In this document: positions 35,723-48,300 of the stretch, piece after piece | How the letters are laid out: each line of letters begins with the position of its first letter | Numbering within the stretch: the first letter of the stretch is position 1 | NCBI GenBank assembly: GCA_903813345.2 | Contig: CAIIXF020000009.1 | Location: 25,642,740 to 25,706,739, forward strand | DNA from: Owenia fusiformis | Lineage: Eukaryota > Annelida > Polychaeta > Sabellida > Oweniidae | Reading direction: 5' to 3' | DNA: 64,000 nt | The notes under the pieces: model-generated | Databases searched by the model: none | What the model saw: the letters and a program-made list of their open reading frames with translations, nothing else | Told to the model about the DNA's origin: nothing | Program-made: the position numbers and the translations under genes

Positions 35723-37199
35723 AATAAATGATACAATATAAATCTATAGACTTTATATCTCTGGTATTGATTAGTAAATTATATATATTTATTATAATAG
35801 GCAAAATTATGCGTAGTAATAAAAAACATATCTACCTACCGTTATAAAAATTAAAGAACAAAGTGATATAAAATGTGCAATTTTATAGTCCATGTATAAT
35901 ATACAACTCTAAAAGCAAAGAAACATGTGGGAATGTGGTACCCTTCAAAAATACTAGAGTAATGAATAGTAACAAAAAAGAATTCATATGAAAAATTGTC
36001 CTGTACCTATATAGATTAAACCTTCAGTAGCTTCACTTACATCTATTATAAAATTCTTGCACAGTACATGGTTATAAAAATATGATAAAATTCATATAAA
36101 TATAGACACACTAACAAACATTTTGGTATCCCTTTGACAGCTGTATTAAAATACATTGCCAAAGCCAGCCATGACGTATGTGAGGTGTCCCACCAAAATT
36201 GTACAGATAGAAAAATGATCATTAGTTCAAATAATGGGTAATAGTAGAATTACATCTCCTTAGGTTTTTAATTGCTTCATACATTTTAGATTCCTGGCTA
36301 CAACACTGACCTATGTCAAATATGTTCAGTACAATATAACAGTGTAGTTTCCCTGAATTCACAAAACAAGTTCAATATTAGCGGGTGTCACTAAAACAAC
36401 TTGTACCCAAATGAACCAGGAATAACATTTTTCTTTCATCGAAAAAATCAAACTTTAACATGATGAGAAAATTCATTTTCCAATAAGCAGTTAAAATTCA
36501 TTTTGTAAATAACTGAGGAACTTGACATTATAGATGATATATGCTCTAAGACTAACTGACCTCCATCTAGATCGAAGCAGAGCTAAATGTGATTCAAACA
36601 TTTAGATGTTTATGATAATCAAATTGTCTGTAATGTGATTGAATTTCAAGAATTATATCCATCACTCACATAAAAATTCCATGTTCGTTTGGTCCAATTT
36701 TCAAAATAGAAAATGGGTGATGGTAGGCTACTAAAACAAGCTTTTCACAAAAAAACTAGAGAGAGTTACCTGGTGAACTTTTAAATGTTCATGATAAAAA
36801 TGTTTGTCAGATGACAATTTCAAGAATTTATTTTCCCAAATCACTAAAAGTTATTCCATGTTTGTCTCGACACAATTATTTGGACACCCTGTATTTTGTT
36901 TGTCAATGAGATCCCCTGTCTATTTTATGGGAAATGTCAATGATTTGGTATTTAATCATCTTGCTAATCCTCTTGGTCATTCATAAATCACCAGTAACCA
37001 TGTCCTCACTTGTAATCCATCTATTGTTCTCTCATATTATGCATCACTCTGCCATCTGTTTGAGTAAGTCCTTGGCCTGAAAGAAATTGATTAATTAGTT
37101 TAATTTGTGATTTTAAAATACTTTATTTCTGTGTCTGTTATTACCTAATAATCATCAAATAAATAAATAATAAATATGTATGCAGAAGTGTCCAAGGGA

Positions 37200-37690
37200 A
37201 AGAATTAAAAGGCATTACAGAACACAACAGAAAAATAAATCATTAAGAGTCTTTAGGAAAACAAACCGCAATTATCCCAAACCATGACCTAATGTGAAAA
37301 GAAACAATGTCTAATACCACACCACCATTCAAGTACTATTATCACTCTGAGACCACAATACCAAGGGACATTTCATTCATACTTGTCATTACAATAAACT
37401 CAATACTCATAGCATTAAAAATAGTTGTAGCTGCTAGTATTCATATTAGAAAGAACATTCAGTCTCAAATGATGTGGGACAGACAAATCAAAGTACATAA
37501 GTGTATCAAAGGGTCAACATCCATTCACAAAGCTGATGCCATTATCCGTGAAACACAATATTTCACAATGGCCATCAGGTGAAAACTATGGCTATTTCTC
37601 ACCCATAATGCCATTGCTGGGATCTACCTTAGAGGGTGCCAAGTGAAAAAATGATGAGTTTTGTTCTACCCTTTACAAATCCAGCATCCC
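37200..37690. repeat. Dispersed repeat containing CTCAAATGATGTGGGA, copy 2
   Basis: The longer copy, including AGAAACAATGTCTAATACC and CCAAGGGACATTTCATTCAT, which also occur at 45130-45760. An open frame through it has no family features. Confidence 0.65.
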
Positions 37691-37944
37691 TATATACTAA
37701 GCATGTCAAGGGACAAAACTTGAAACTTCAGAACTAATGATTTATATTTCAAAGTTTAAGTCTTCTCTTTTATCATATACATGTAATTTACAATATATGC
37801 CTTTGTGTTGTCCAAAGTTAATTAGAAGATCAAAATAAGACACAATGATCCCGTTACACTGGTACTGCTCTCTTCAAACTGGCTAGGATAATTCTTTTTC
37901 CTTATTTCATGACTTGTAGGCAGAAGTCCCACAATATTTTTGGT

Positions 37945-39440
37945 AATAGTTCAGCTTACCCTAGATCATAACATCTTACTACAAAAATTGGATTTTTATG
38001 GTATTCGTGGTATTTCTGCACAATGGTTTAAAAGTTACTTGTCCGACCGTAAACAATATGTGACATATAGCAATACTAATTCACTTAACAAACAAACAAT
38101 ATCATGTGGCGTTCCTCAAGGCTCAATTTTAGGACCATTGCTTTTTATAATCTACATGAATGATATACATCTTTGTTCTGAAAAACTTGACATAATTCTG
38201 TATGCAGATGACACAAATATTTTAGTTGGTCATCAAAATCTAAACACGCTATGTAAAATCTTGAACAATGAACTCATACATGTAAATCAGTGGTTCAAAG
38301 CCAACAAATTATCACTTAATATCTCAAAAACTAAATTTATACACTTTAAAACCCAAAACAATAGACATAACTATAACATCTCAAATAAAATCATCATGGA
38401 TAATAATATTGTTGAGCAAACTGAAAAAATCAATTTCCTTGGTGCAACTATTGATGACAGACTGAATTGAAAACATCATATTCATATGCTTGAAAATAAA
38501 TTATCAAAAACTATTGGAACATTACATAAAGTCAAACATCTACTGGATATTGCAAGTCTTAAAACGCTCTATTACTCCCTTATTTACTCCAATTTTAATT
38601 CTGACATAATAATGTGGGGATGTGTGCCTGAAACTCTATTAATATAAGCTTCATTCAATTCAAAAACAGTTTATACGTATGCTCGATAAATCTCATCACT
38701 ATAGAGATCCAACTAAACCACTCTTTATTGAACATAAATTGCTAAATATTCATCAAATTATTAAGTTGAGAATTGCTTTATTTGTTTTCAAATGTGTAAA
38801 GGGCAATAATGACTTGATGGATGATCTTTATTCTTCTTACTTCACAACCAATTATAGCATCCATGACCGCGACACAAGAAACAAATTTGACCTGAGAGGC
38901 CCCAAGTTTAACACAAACATAGGCAAATTCTCAATCAGCCTTTAAGGCAAAACCATCTGGAATTCAATCCCAGAGAATATAAGATCACTGAACTCAGAAA
39001 AATTATTCAAATCAAAATATTTTCATCATCTATTAACTCAGCCACAACCAAGACTTTGAGGTGCTCACATGTTGTTTGATTACAATAAAATTCCCAACGC
39101 ACCATTCCATTGGGCATTTTCTGGCACTTTTGATCTCAAGAATTCTTATCTTTGTTTTTCATCTTTAGCATGAACACCAACTATATCAGGAAACGGGGAC
39201 ATTGGGAGGAGGCCAAAACAGCTTTGTATCATAGCTGAAATTGCAGGAACAAAACCTTTTTTTACTTAATATAATAGTTCCAAGGACTTTTTCCATTCAT
39301 ATACCTATTTGTCATCTTCAATTGCTAACTCATATGAATTTTTATTGTTACAGGGGGCACCATACACCTTCCAGTGGTGTCTCGCTCCCTTCATCAATTT
39401 TGTATTGTTGTATGCATATATATTTAATAAATTGAAATTG
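37945..39440 (+). pseudogene. 5'-truncated non-LTR retrotransposon, RT and 3' end
   Basis: The frame from about 37946 reads TLDHNILLQKLDFYGIRG, then SYLSDRKQYV, CGVPQGSILGPLLFIIYMND and the catalytic ILYADDTNIL, followed by KLSLNISKTKF and NFLGATIDD. This is the palm and thumb region of a non-LTR reverse transcriptase, cut off just before the first catalytic Asp motif. A stop at about 38468 and others break the C-terminal part, which continues with LLDIASLKTLYYSLIYS, IIMWG, LFIEHKLLNI and WNSIPENIR to about 39060. The 3' end has a TTGAAATTGAAAT tail at about 39430-39443. The clade (CR1/L2/Jockey-like) is not resolved. The insertion lies between the gene 2 and gene 3 units. Confidence 0.88.
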
Positions 39441-40134
39441 AAATACCAGTTTGTTAGACTCATTTGTCTTTTTCAGCTCTAACCCGGCAGGGTATATCTA
39501 ACTCACAAAACTACATTGTAAAAAAAGTTGTGTACAAGCAGCCAGGGTTGACTATTGAACTTTTCATTTTTAGCACAGTTCACGTCCATTTCAATATTAT
39601 GCTTTCGTTTTCAAAATTTTATTATACAATTATGTTACATGCAAATACTGCAATTTTACCTAACATGGGAAGTAAGATGCCCCTTCCATCTAATACAATC
39701 TATCAACAAACATACATATATATCCAATATTACTCAATTCGTCCCAATGGCAATTAAATTAACACACAATATGTGCATCCTCATCTTACTTATATATAGG
39801 TCATATATAGCAATATATGTTTTTCAATTAACAAATCATATCCATCTAAAGCATTAAATCTAAAAAGTTCACTTTAGTATTTTATTTGATTTTTAGTTTC
39901 TCCTTAACTATACTTTGGCCAACACATTTATTTGCTTTACAAAATATTTTTTGATAATAAACTCATCTATAAACTAGTATGTAAATGTATGTCGAACAAA
40001 TGCAAGTATACAGGCCTAATTAAATAAAAATCATGCAACCAAAATTCACACGAGGTTCATTAACATTATTGCATATTAATTAAGACCCTAATCCTGGGGC
40101 ATTGCTTGGACTCCATCCTTTGTTTGGTGATTGC

Positions 40135-40142
40135 TATATAAG
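40135..40142 (+). promoter_or_regulatory. TATA box of Ly6-like gene 3
   Basis: TATATAAG 51 bp before the start codon, in the same promoter block. The segment just upstream differs from genes 1 and 2 (GGGGCATTGCTTGGACTCC). Confidence 0.85.
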
Positions 40143-40185
40143 CCAGATGAGGAAGAGGGAAGACATCACTTGATCAAACATCACA

Positions 40186-41858
40186 ATGTTGTCTGCTGCA
40201 ATCTTTCTAGCTGGTCTTGCCTGCGTCTTCGCTGAGGGATATGGATGTAAGTATTGTGTATCATACACTTAGATTATGCATTAGATATACCACTTAAAGA
40301 ACTTAATTCTTTTTTGTTTTCAAATAGTTAGTTGAATCAAAGAAAGTTTAAATTGAACTAAGATATTTGATTGGTATTAAAATTTCAAAGTCAATATCAA
40401 ATTTAAGAGTTTTTGTTTGCAAAGTCAAGTTGTATGCATCCATTTGGGAGCTTCCAAATTGATATGAGTAAAGTTGTGGAAACATTGGAAATGTTGGGAT
40501 GTTTTGAAAATCTTTCTCTATTCAATTATACATATGACTATAACATTCCTGATTAATGTAGTTGTACTTATTAGGAATTTCTATTCATACATATTAAGAG
40601 TGATTAAACAGAGTATAATATTAACATTTCATTTTAATCATTCAGCCCGATGCTACGACTGCAACTATGCCCCATCTGGTTACACCAAGCAGGTAAACTA
40701 CTGGACCAGAGTATCTTCCAATGCAGGATACGCTGGATGTGCCCTCGCCAAATATGGAGATGCTGAGACCCTCGACAAATGGAGCTGCTCCTCCGGAGAG
40801 TGCTTCATCCGTAAAGACCCCAATGGTCTCGTGTACCGTGGCTGTGCCAACAAGGAGAACCTTCCCCTTGGAGTATCTACCTACAAACAGTGCGCCAACC
40901 AGGCTGGTTCTCTCTGGTATTTCTGCAAAGGAGATCTCTGCAACAGCAAGCAACTTGGAGACTATGGAGTCTGTGGATACAAACCTGCCTATTACAATAC
41001 TTACAAGAGTAAGTTATTCACACACATTACTGAAAATATGTTTATTTCACCCACATGTTTACTATAGTATTTACTGATTGTACAATTTGTGAATTTTAGA
41101 TGGGGCAAATTAATAAAACTTTTACACTGATTAAATATGTTTTATAGTATTTTATACACTGGTAGAAATAATTTTGATACAGCTGCTATTATTTTGTCAC
41201 AAAAAAGCAATACAACAAGAAATATTGTAACATTGTTGGTCTTAATAATTACAAAGAATATTTCAAACAATACATTCTTACAGTGTATTCCTGACTAATT
41301 TCAGGCCCCTGCGATGGCAAATGCTACAACAACCCAAGTGGTCTTTTCGCTGACAAATACAACAAGAATGGTTTCATCCAGTGTGGATGTGACTATAAAT
41401 ATGGCAAAGCCTGTATCTGCTGCAAGCCTTTCTTCATGAAATGCCCATATGGTAAGCTTGTATTTTAAGTTTCTGTTCATTTACAATAGTTTTAGAAAGT
41501 AAAGGACTTATGAAATTGAGAAGCTGCTTCATCATCTTGTTCTTTTCTTGAACAACATGTAGAAATACTGAGAAAAATAATTAGTGTATCTATAAAACTG
41601 GCATGAACCTTTTCATGGTGCTGATAAAGGTTGTTTTGCTGATAAACTAGAACTTTCAACGTTTATTTTGTATTGTTTACAGGAACTGCCTTCGATGACT
41701 ACACCAAGGTATGCAGCAAGGATGCCTACAACCCAGACTACGTCCCTACCCCATACAAAGCTGAGCCCGTCTACCATGCCCCATCCTATGGATACCAAGC
41801 TCCCAGCTACGGATATGGATACCAAGCCCCGGCATATGGATACAACAACCACTATTAA
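40186..41858 (+). CDS. Secreted Ly6-like/Cys-rich/Tyr-rich protein, copy 3
   Basis: Exons 40186-40246, 40646-41008, 41305-41451 and 41683-41858 have the same lengths and phases as copies 1 and 2 and encode 248 residues. The protein differs from copy 1 only at YNTYK and YVPTP, so the three mature proteins are nearly identical. Introns 2 and 3 are much more diverged from genes 1 and 2 than the exons, and the 3' flank beyond about 41940 no longer matches. That pattern suggests purifying selection with or without exon conversion. Intron 1 is close to that of gene 2. The signal peptide, Ly6-like domain, second Cys-rich module and QAPxYGY tail are all intact. Confidence 0.93.
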
Positions 41859-41905
41859 ACATTAACGTTTAATTACAATTGATTGTGTAAAAATATGTTG
41901 ATGAT

Positions 41906-41911
41906 AATAAA
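41906..41911 (+). terminator. Polyadenylation signal AATAAA of gene 3
   Basis: AATAAA 48 bp after the stop codon, conserved in position with the other two copies. Confidence 0.8.
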
Positions 41912-42306
41912 GACTTAATTTACCGAAATCTTGCATCGATTTTGTTTTTCCATATTGTACCAAAAACTCCTTACATCTAAACCTTCTCTGGTTCATTTGT
42001 TTGTTCATTTGTTTATACAAACATTCATTCATTGATGCGTACATCATCACATGTTAAAACTCTCAATTTCAGTGTAATGGCAATAAGAAAACAATTGCTG
42101 TCTCCAACCTCCAGATTTTTAAGTAAACCAAACAGATATGATACACATTTTCCAGGTTTATCATAAATGTGGGGTAAATTCACATTTTTTAATTTTTGAA
42201 ATTTACCACACATTTCATACCATGTTGTGATAAAATAAAACGTGAATCTACCCCAGATTCATGGCTGTAAATCATCATTTCATCATCCTAGATCGTATAC
42301 ACTTAC

Positions 42307-45300
42307 TTTCTCTATAAACTCAGGCTCATCAGTGACATTCTTGATTGCATCTTCAAGCAATTCCTTCAGCTCTTCCACAACATCTTCACAATGCATAAGA
42401 ACCTAAAAGGAAAAATACAGATGTCTTCAAATTCACACAGCTTGGCATGCATAATCGCCCTCTGACCATTGAAAAGCTATCCATTATTCAAATCTGTCAA
42501 TTTACAACACCAAATCAGTCAATTGCGATAATGATAATTGAATAACCAAATGTGGTAATCCAAAGCGACAAAAAGGACTACAGATAAGTTGAGAGCTTTC
42601 AAAGAATTATCGCTATTTTAGAAATATCATACAGCGTTTCAGATTTCAAAATCAAGGGGGGGGGGGAGGTTCCAGAGGTTCGATGTTCAGGACCAGCAAA
42701 CCAAGGTTGTAAACCATTTTTTCATACTTACATGCATATACATTTTGTAAAACTGTGCCTCATCTTGATGCTGTTGTTTCTTTACAGTGTTTAGGTGTTG
42801 GCTTATCTCTGTGTATTGTGCTGTTGAAAGGTCTCCCTGTTGTAGCATGGTTCGTGCCAACGTCATGCGGTAATTCTAAAACGAAAGTGAATATTCAATT
42901 TTGTGCTGGAATAAATAATATTAGAAATTAGACAAGGCACATGATAAATTGTCACCACCTAGTTGCTCACAATATTATTAGTTCAATCTTATGTCAGATT
43001 TGAATTCCTGAGAACTTGTAGTTGTAGATGATTTTGAAAAAATTGGTCAATTTGAAGCAGTTGAAAAGAGACCTTTTTTACCCTGAGGTCATTGAAAGTG
43101 AAATCTGAAATCTAAAGTCCGATCTGAACTTTTGAGAACTTTTAGATGATTTTGAAAAAAATTGGTCAATTTGAAGAAAGCTGAAAAAAGACCTTTTTGA
43201 CCTATTTTACCTTATTTGACCTTGAAACGGTCACTGAAGGTCAAATCTTAAATATAAAGTCAGATTTGAACTTCTAAACACTTTTTGGTGGTGACATAAT
43301 AAGACTGAATGCTCAATAATATGAAAATATAGGTCAAAGTTGAATTGTATACTGTGTGTAGCATTTGGTTGAGAGCATAAGAGGTGATGGTCTCAGTTAT
43401 TTGTATGTGAAAACATATACATTAATATTTTGTGTGTGTATAAAACGAGCAAGGATGTACAGGCCTGTGCCCAGAAGATGATATCTCCCATTTTAAGAAC
43501 AATTGCAGAAATTATTTCTGCACCTCCATGAGAGAAATCTAAATCCACGTCATATTAAAAAGGTTATTTACCATCATCGTTGGCTGTCTTTCGATCCCTT
43601 TCTTCCAGATATCCACACAATATTCTTTGAATTTTCCTTCAAATAGACCATTACATAGATCACAAATGTAGCTGAGAACCTGAAAAGTAGAACAAAAAAA
43701 GTTATGGTCGGCTGCGCCCATTTCATTTGTTCCACCCTGTGCATGGAAATGACAGAAAGATGAGAGGATAAATATCAGATATATGTAAACTTTTATCAAC
43801 ATTTTTAATTTCAGAAAATTTTTCCAAAGTATTATCATGATACTATTTATGAAAACAATTAAAAGTAGATATTTTTTATATTTACCCAGTAACATAACGT
43901 TTATACTGATATTCAATTAGGTCAATAGTCATAAAATACTTCATAAAGATGTATACATAATCAGAAGAATAAATGAAGACCACAGTTATAATGGCATCAG
44001 GTAATCTTCACCCATACAAAATATGATTTAGAGGCAGGCCCGTAGCCAGGATTTGCCAAGGGGGGGGGGGGGGGTTCAGTTTTCAAAAAATTCCAGGGGG
44101 GTTCACATTTGACAATTTTGGCCCAAATATGGCTAAAATCACTTGAGATGTACTCAAAATGGTGAGAAACTGCATGATTTTGAAAGAATTTTTGGTTCGA
44201 ACTCCCCCTGGCTACTGGCCTGAGAGGGAAGGATGAAAAGCCCAACATACATCCTCAGCTGAAGTGATATCAGCAGTTGTTAGCTCTGCAGGATCCATTG
44301 TGTCCAGTGCATCAAGAGCTTTAGTAGCAATGTCTAGCACACCATCAAGTCTGTCCTGATTGTTGGGTCTTTTGAGTAAATCAAACTCCACCTTCATACA
44401 TATCAGTCTTCTGTTCAGTGGCCAACTGGAAAAGTGAATGTTCATAAGCTAGTTCAGGTATGTTACATTTGTACAACATAATAAAATGCTTATCTGATTC
44501 AACACACATTATGCGCAAAGGACTCCAAATGATTCTAGTCTTGTATTATTCTCTGAACCCCCATTTATTCACGTTTAGTGGAGATTCGGTATGTAGAATG
44601 GTACGCATGGGCCTGAAGCAAGACTAAAATAGACTATAACAAGACATTAAAATGCAAATGTCACCACTTGCCATTTGTTACAGACACTGACCACCAACTG
44701 CCGAACACCATCCACAAAAAAGCTGGAGACTATAACAATATGTAATCTCTTTTGGTGGTGACATAATGATTTAGAATTGCAATTCTGCATGTAGATGCTT
44801 ACACTCCAAGGTTGTAGTCTACTGTGTATTCTACTGCACGTTGTGGCTTGCCTTCATCTACTAGGAACTCATCACATAAGGCCAACAGAGCTACTATATC
44901 TCCTGACTTTGTATCTTCACGCTGGACCAAGTTCTCTAGGACCTACATTAAGAAGCATGTACAGATATAGCTTGCTTCATTCATATTATGTATCAGTTTG
45001 AATATTATTTTTGCAAGAATTTTGAGAATTGCTTGTTTAAATATTGTTTGAATTTGTGATATCATTTTATTACTTGCTTCATAAAGTTATTAATATCATC
45101 TTTTAATTCATGTGCTAGCCATTGGTTTCAATATATAAGCACTAGTGCCAAAGGGAAAGGACCAAAAGTTGTAATGGAGCTTAGCAAGAAAAAGCAAACG
45201 CTAAGCGCATACCAGTCAAGAAAAACAAACCCCATACAGCCCAACACCATGATCTAACGTGAAAAGAAACAATGTCTAATACCCCCTTTCCCCCCACCAT

Positions 45301-48300
45301 TCAAGAATCAATATCACAATCCAAGACCAGAAGACCAAGGGACATTTCATTCATACTGAAGTCATTACAATACATGTTGAAGAAAAAATTAGAAATTGAT
45401 AGCCAATTGATAGCCAATACTCATAACCTCAAAAATTGTTGTAGATACAAGTACTCATACAAGATAGAGCATTCAGTCTCAAATGATGTGGGATAGATAA
45501 AATCCAGTCTCCAAGTCCATAGGCGTTTCAAAGGGTCAACATCCATTCACAAAAGCCGTCGCCATAATCCATAAAACACAATAATTCACAATGGTCATCA
45601 GGAGAAAACTATGGCTGGTTTCGATCCCTATTTCTCAACCATTAATGCCATAGCTGGGATCCACCTCAAAAGGTGCCAAGTGAAAATATTGTGAGTTCAT
45701 TGCCAATGTCTTAAACAATTCCCACATCCTTCAGCATCTCAAGTGGTAAAACTTGAAACTTCGAAATTAATGATTTGTATTTTTCAGCAAAGCCCAGAAA
45801 GAATTTCTTAAGCTTTATAGAATTATAACCTTGACCTAACAGTTTGACCTAAGCTGTTACTTACTTGTTTGGCCTTGTGCCAACTGCTTTCTCTGACATA
45901 TTTCATCAACATGATGGAGTGCATATAAGGTATAGACTTATTCCATCGTGCTTTATCACTCCCCAGCTGTAACACTAAAACACACGTTGAGTCTGATTAC
46001 TCCTGTATGCATTTCCCTGTCCTGACTGTCATAAAGGGAATGGGGAATGAAGGGAATTTTCATTTATTGAGGCAAATAGTATACAGTACTGAAGAAGGTT
46101 TCCTAATTCCAACATCATATGTTTCAATATTGAATAAACCATTATTAAGGAAATATCTCTGTTCATCATTTACATTTTATTTCACCATGATAGCTAAATG
46201 GCTCATAAAGGAAGTAAGTCAAGGCATTAACATGCAAAATGTCCGACCTGCCATTTGTTACAGATACCAGTCAGAATGCGCCAGCCCCCTTGCGGTGGTG
46301 ACATAAAAATGTAAAGAGATAATATCATTTTTATTTTTTTGACATTGATAAAGTTATGGCAGTGAACGTAGACACAAGAGTCAATAAAAGAATATAGTAC
46401 TATGTGTCAATGGATCAAACCAATCGAAGGCCTTTCTCAATACACTAATTGACTAAACATATTGATTGGTTATACTCGGTAATGTAAGGCATTTCCATTG
46501 AAGTCTATCAGAAACCCTGAATGAATGTCTTCATGGGGTTGAAATATGTTTTTACCTGCATCCCAATAAATGGGTTCAGCCTCATCTGCCCTATTTGCAT
46601 TTATAAAGGCACAAACAAGGTTCTCTCTCGCCAGTAGAGCACCATGGAGATCTATCTTCAACATCTGAAATAATACATATGGCTCCATCAAGGTGACACC
46701 TTCAATCGACAATCATTTCTTGAGAATATATATAATATTAGAATGAACGTTCATCCATCTGAAATGGTCATATTGAAGTATTACAGGCAGTTCATCTAAC
46801 ACGGACATATTTGAAAAACTTATGTAAAATATTTTGTCCTCCAACCATAGGACTTCTTCAGTTATTGTTGAGTGCAAAATATTTTACGAAAGTTTTTCAA
46901 CATGTACGTGTAAGATGAACCTGTAAAACCTCAATCAGAGACATATTAAAAATGTTTTATATGTCTTTGCCTCAATATTTAATATCTATACTGAATAAAC
47001 AGAAAACTTCCAAAAATTCTTAATAAGATGTAAACTTTATCTGGCACATAAAGGTAAAGTACGCCCCCCCCCCCCTAGTATTGGCCCAGAAAAACATTTT
47101 GGGCATACTAATTTTAGGGCAAATTATCAAGAAAATAGGACGTACATTTTCAATTTTTTCCCTGAATTGCAATGTCCCTCCTCCCCTTGTTAGATCTCAG
47201 ATCTACCACTGATACTAACCTCATAAATCTTCACAGCTTCTGTCAATTTGATAATTGCCTGTTCAAAGTCCTTCTTGTATATATAGAGGGAGCCGAGGTT
47301 TGATAATGCAATGCCTACATCATGATGGACTCGGCCATAAGCTTTCTCTGCTATCTCAATTGCTCTAAGAAAAGTTCAAGTTTTTTTCTCATTCTTAATG
47401 ATTTTCAGTGTACACCAAATTATTCATATGACTCCGTGATCTCCCCAGCATTAAAGCAAGTGGGCGCAGCACCCATCTGAGATTTCATTTGCACCCACTT
47501 GAAAATGAGAAAAAACATGTAAAATTGGCATATTTTGACCAATTTTGGACTGAATTGTGAAAATGAGAATTTTTCACCCACTTGAGCAAAAATCCTGGGG
47601 AGAACACTGTGACTGTATCAAAAACTGTTGAAAACTTGTTGAAACTATCAAATAAAATAAATGGTGATAAAAGATGAAAAAAATAATCTCTTAATTTCAG
47701 ACCATACATGTTTAAAATATCAATTTTCATGAGATAATTTAGTGATTGCAAAACTCATTAACAAAAGGTCACATGACTGCGTAGAAATTCAATTACTGGT
47801 TATACAGATCCACAGCTTGGTCAAAGTTGCCCAGTCTACGGTGGCATATTGCGATATTACACATGGCCTGGCCTAAGCTTGGTGGTAGCTGCCCATAGTA
47901 TACCTCTTCAAATAACTAAAATAAAGATATGCGTTTGGTGAGATTTTTTCATTTCTACTCATACGGTATATTATATGGGAATCCAATTTATTTTGAAATA
48001 TTATAGCATTTTCATAGGTTTCCTGATTGCACCTACATATTCTGTTTTGCTTTGACTACTATACATGCAGTGACACATTTTTGACATATTTCAACCTTCA
48101 CACCCTCTGTTTGGACTAAGGAAATACACATTTCAACCTTCACATCCTCTATTTAGACTACAGAAATACACATCTCAACCATCACACCTTCTGTTTTGTT
48201 ATGTATAAACTATGAGTACTGGGTCTGAGGAGGAATAATAACTGAAGGCATTGGCCCAAGGCTTTTAGAAGTTTTAGTTCTCCTGAGACTCTGTACAGAT

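Larger units (their letters stand above)
34613..40134. other. Intergenic DNA between Ly6-like genes 2 and 3
   Basis: 34980-37270 is the duplicate of the flank of gene 1. Then come a dispersed repeat (37200-37690), a truncated non-LTR retrotransposon (about 37945-39440) and, from about 39545, the upstream flank of gene 3, which matches the upstream flank of gene 2 (from about 32130). Confidence 0.7.

Noticed and set aside
45960-45972. Nearer acceptor (TTACAG) for the TPR exon at 45865-45974
   Set aside because: It would put a stop in frame; the TTTTAG acceptor just upstream keeps the frame from the previous phase 1 exon.
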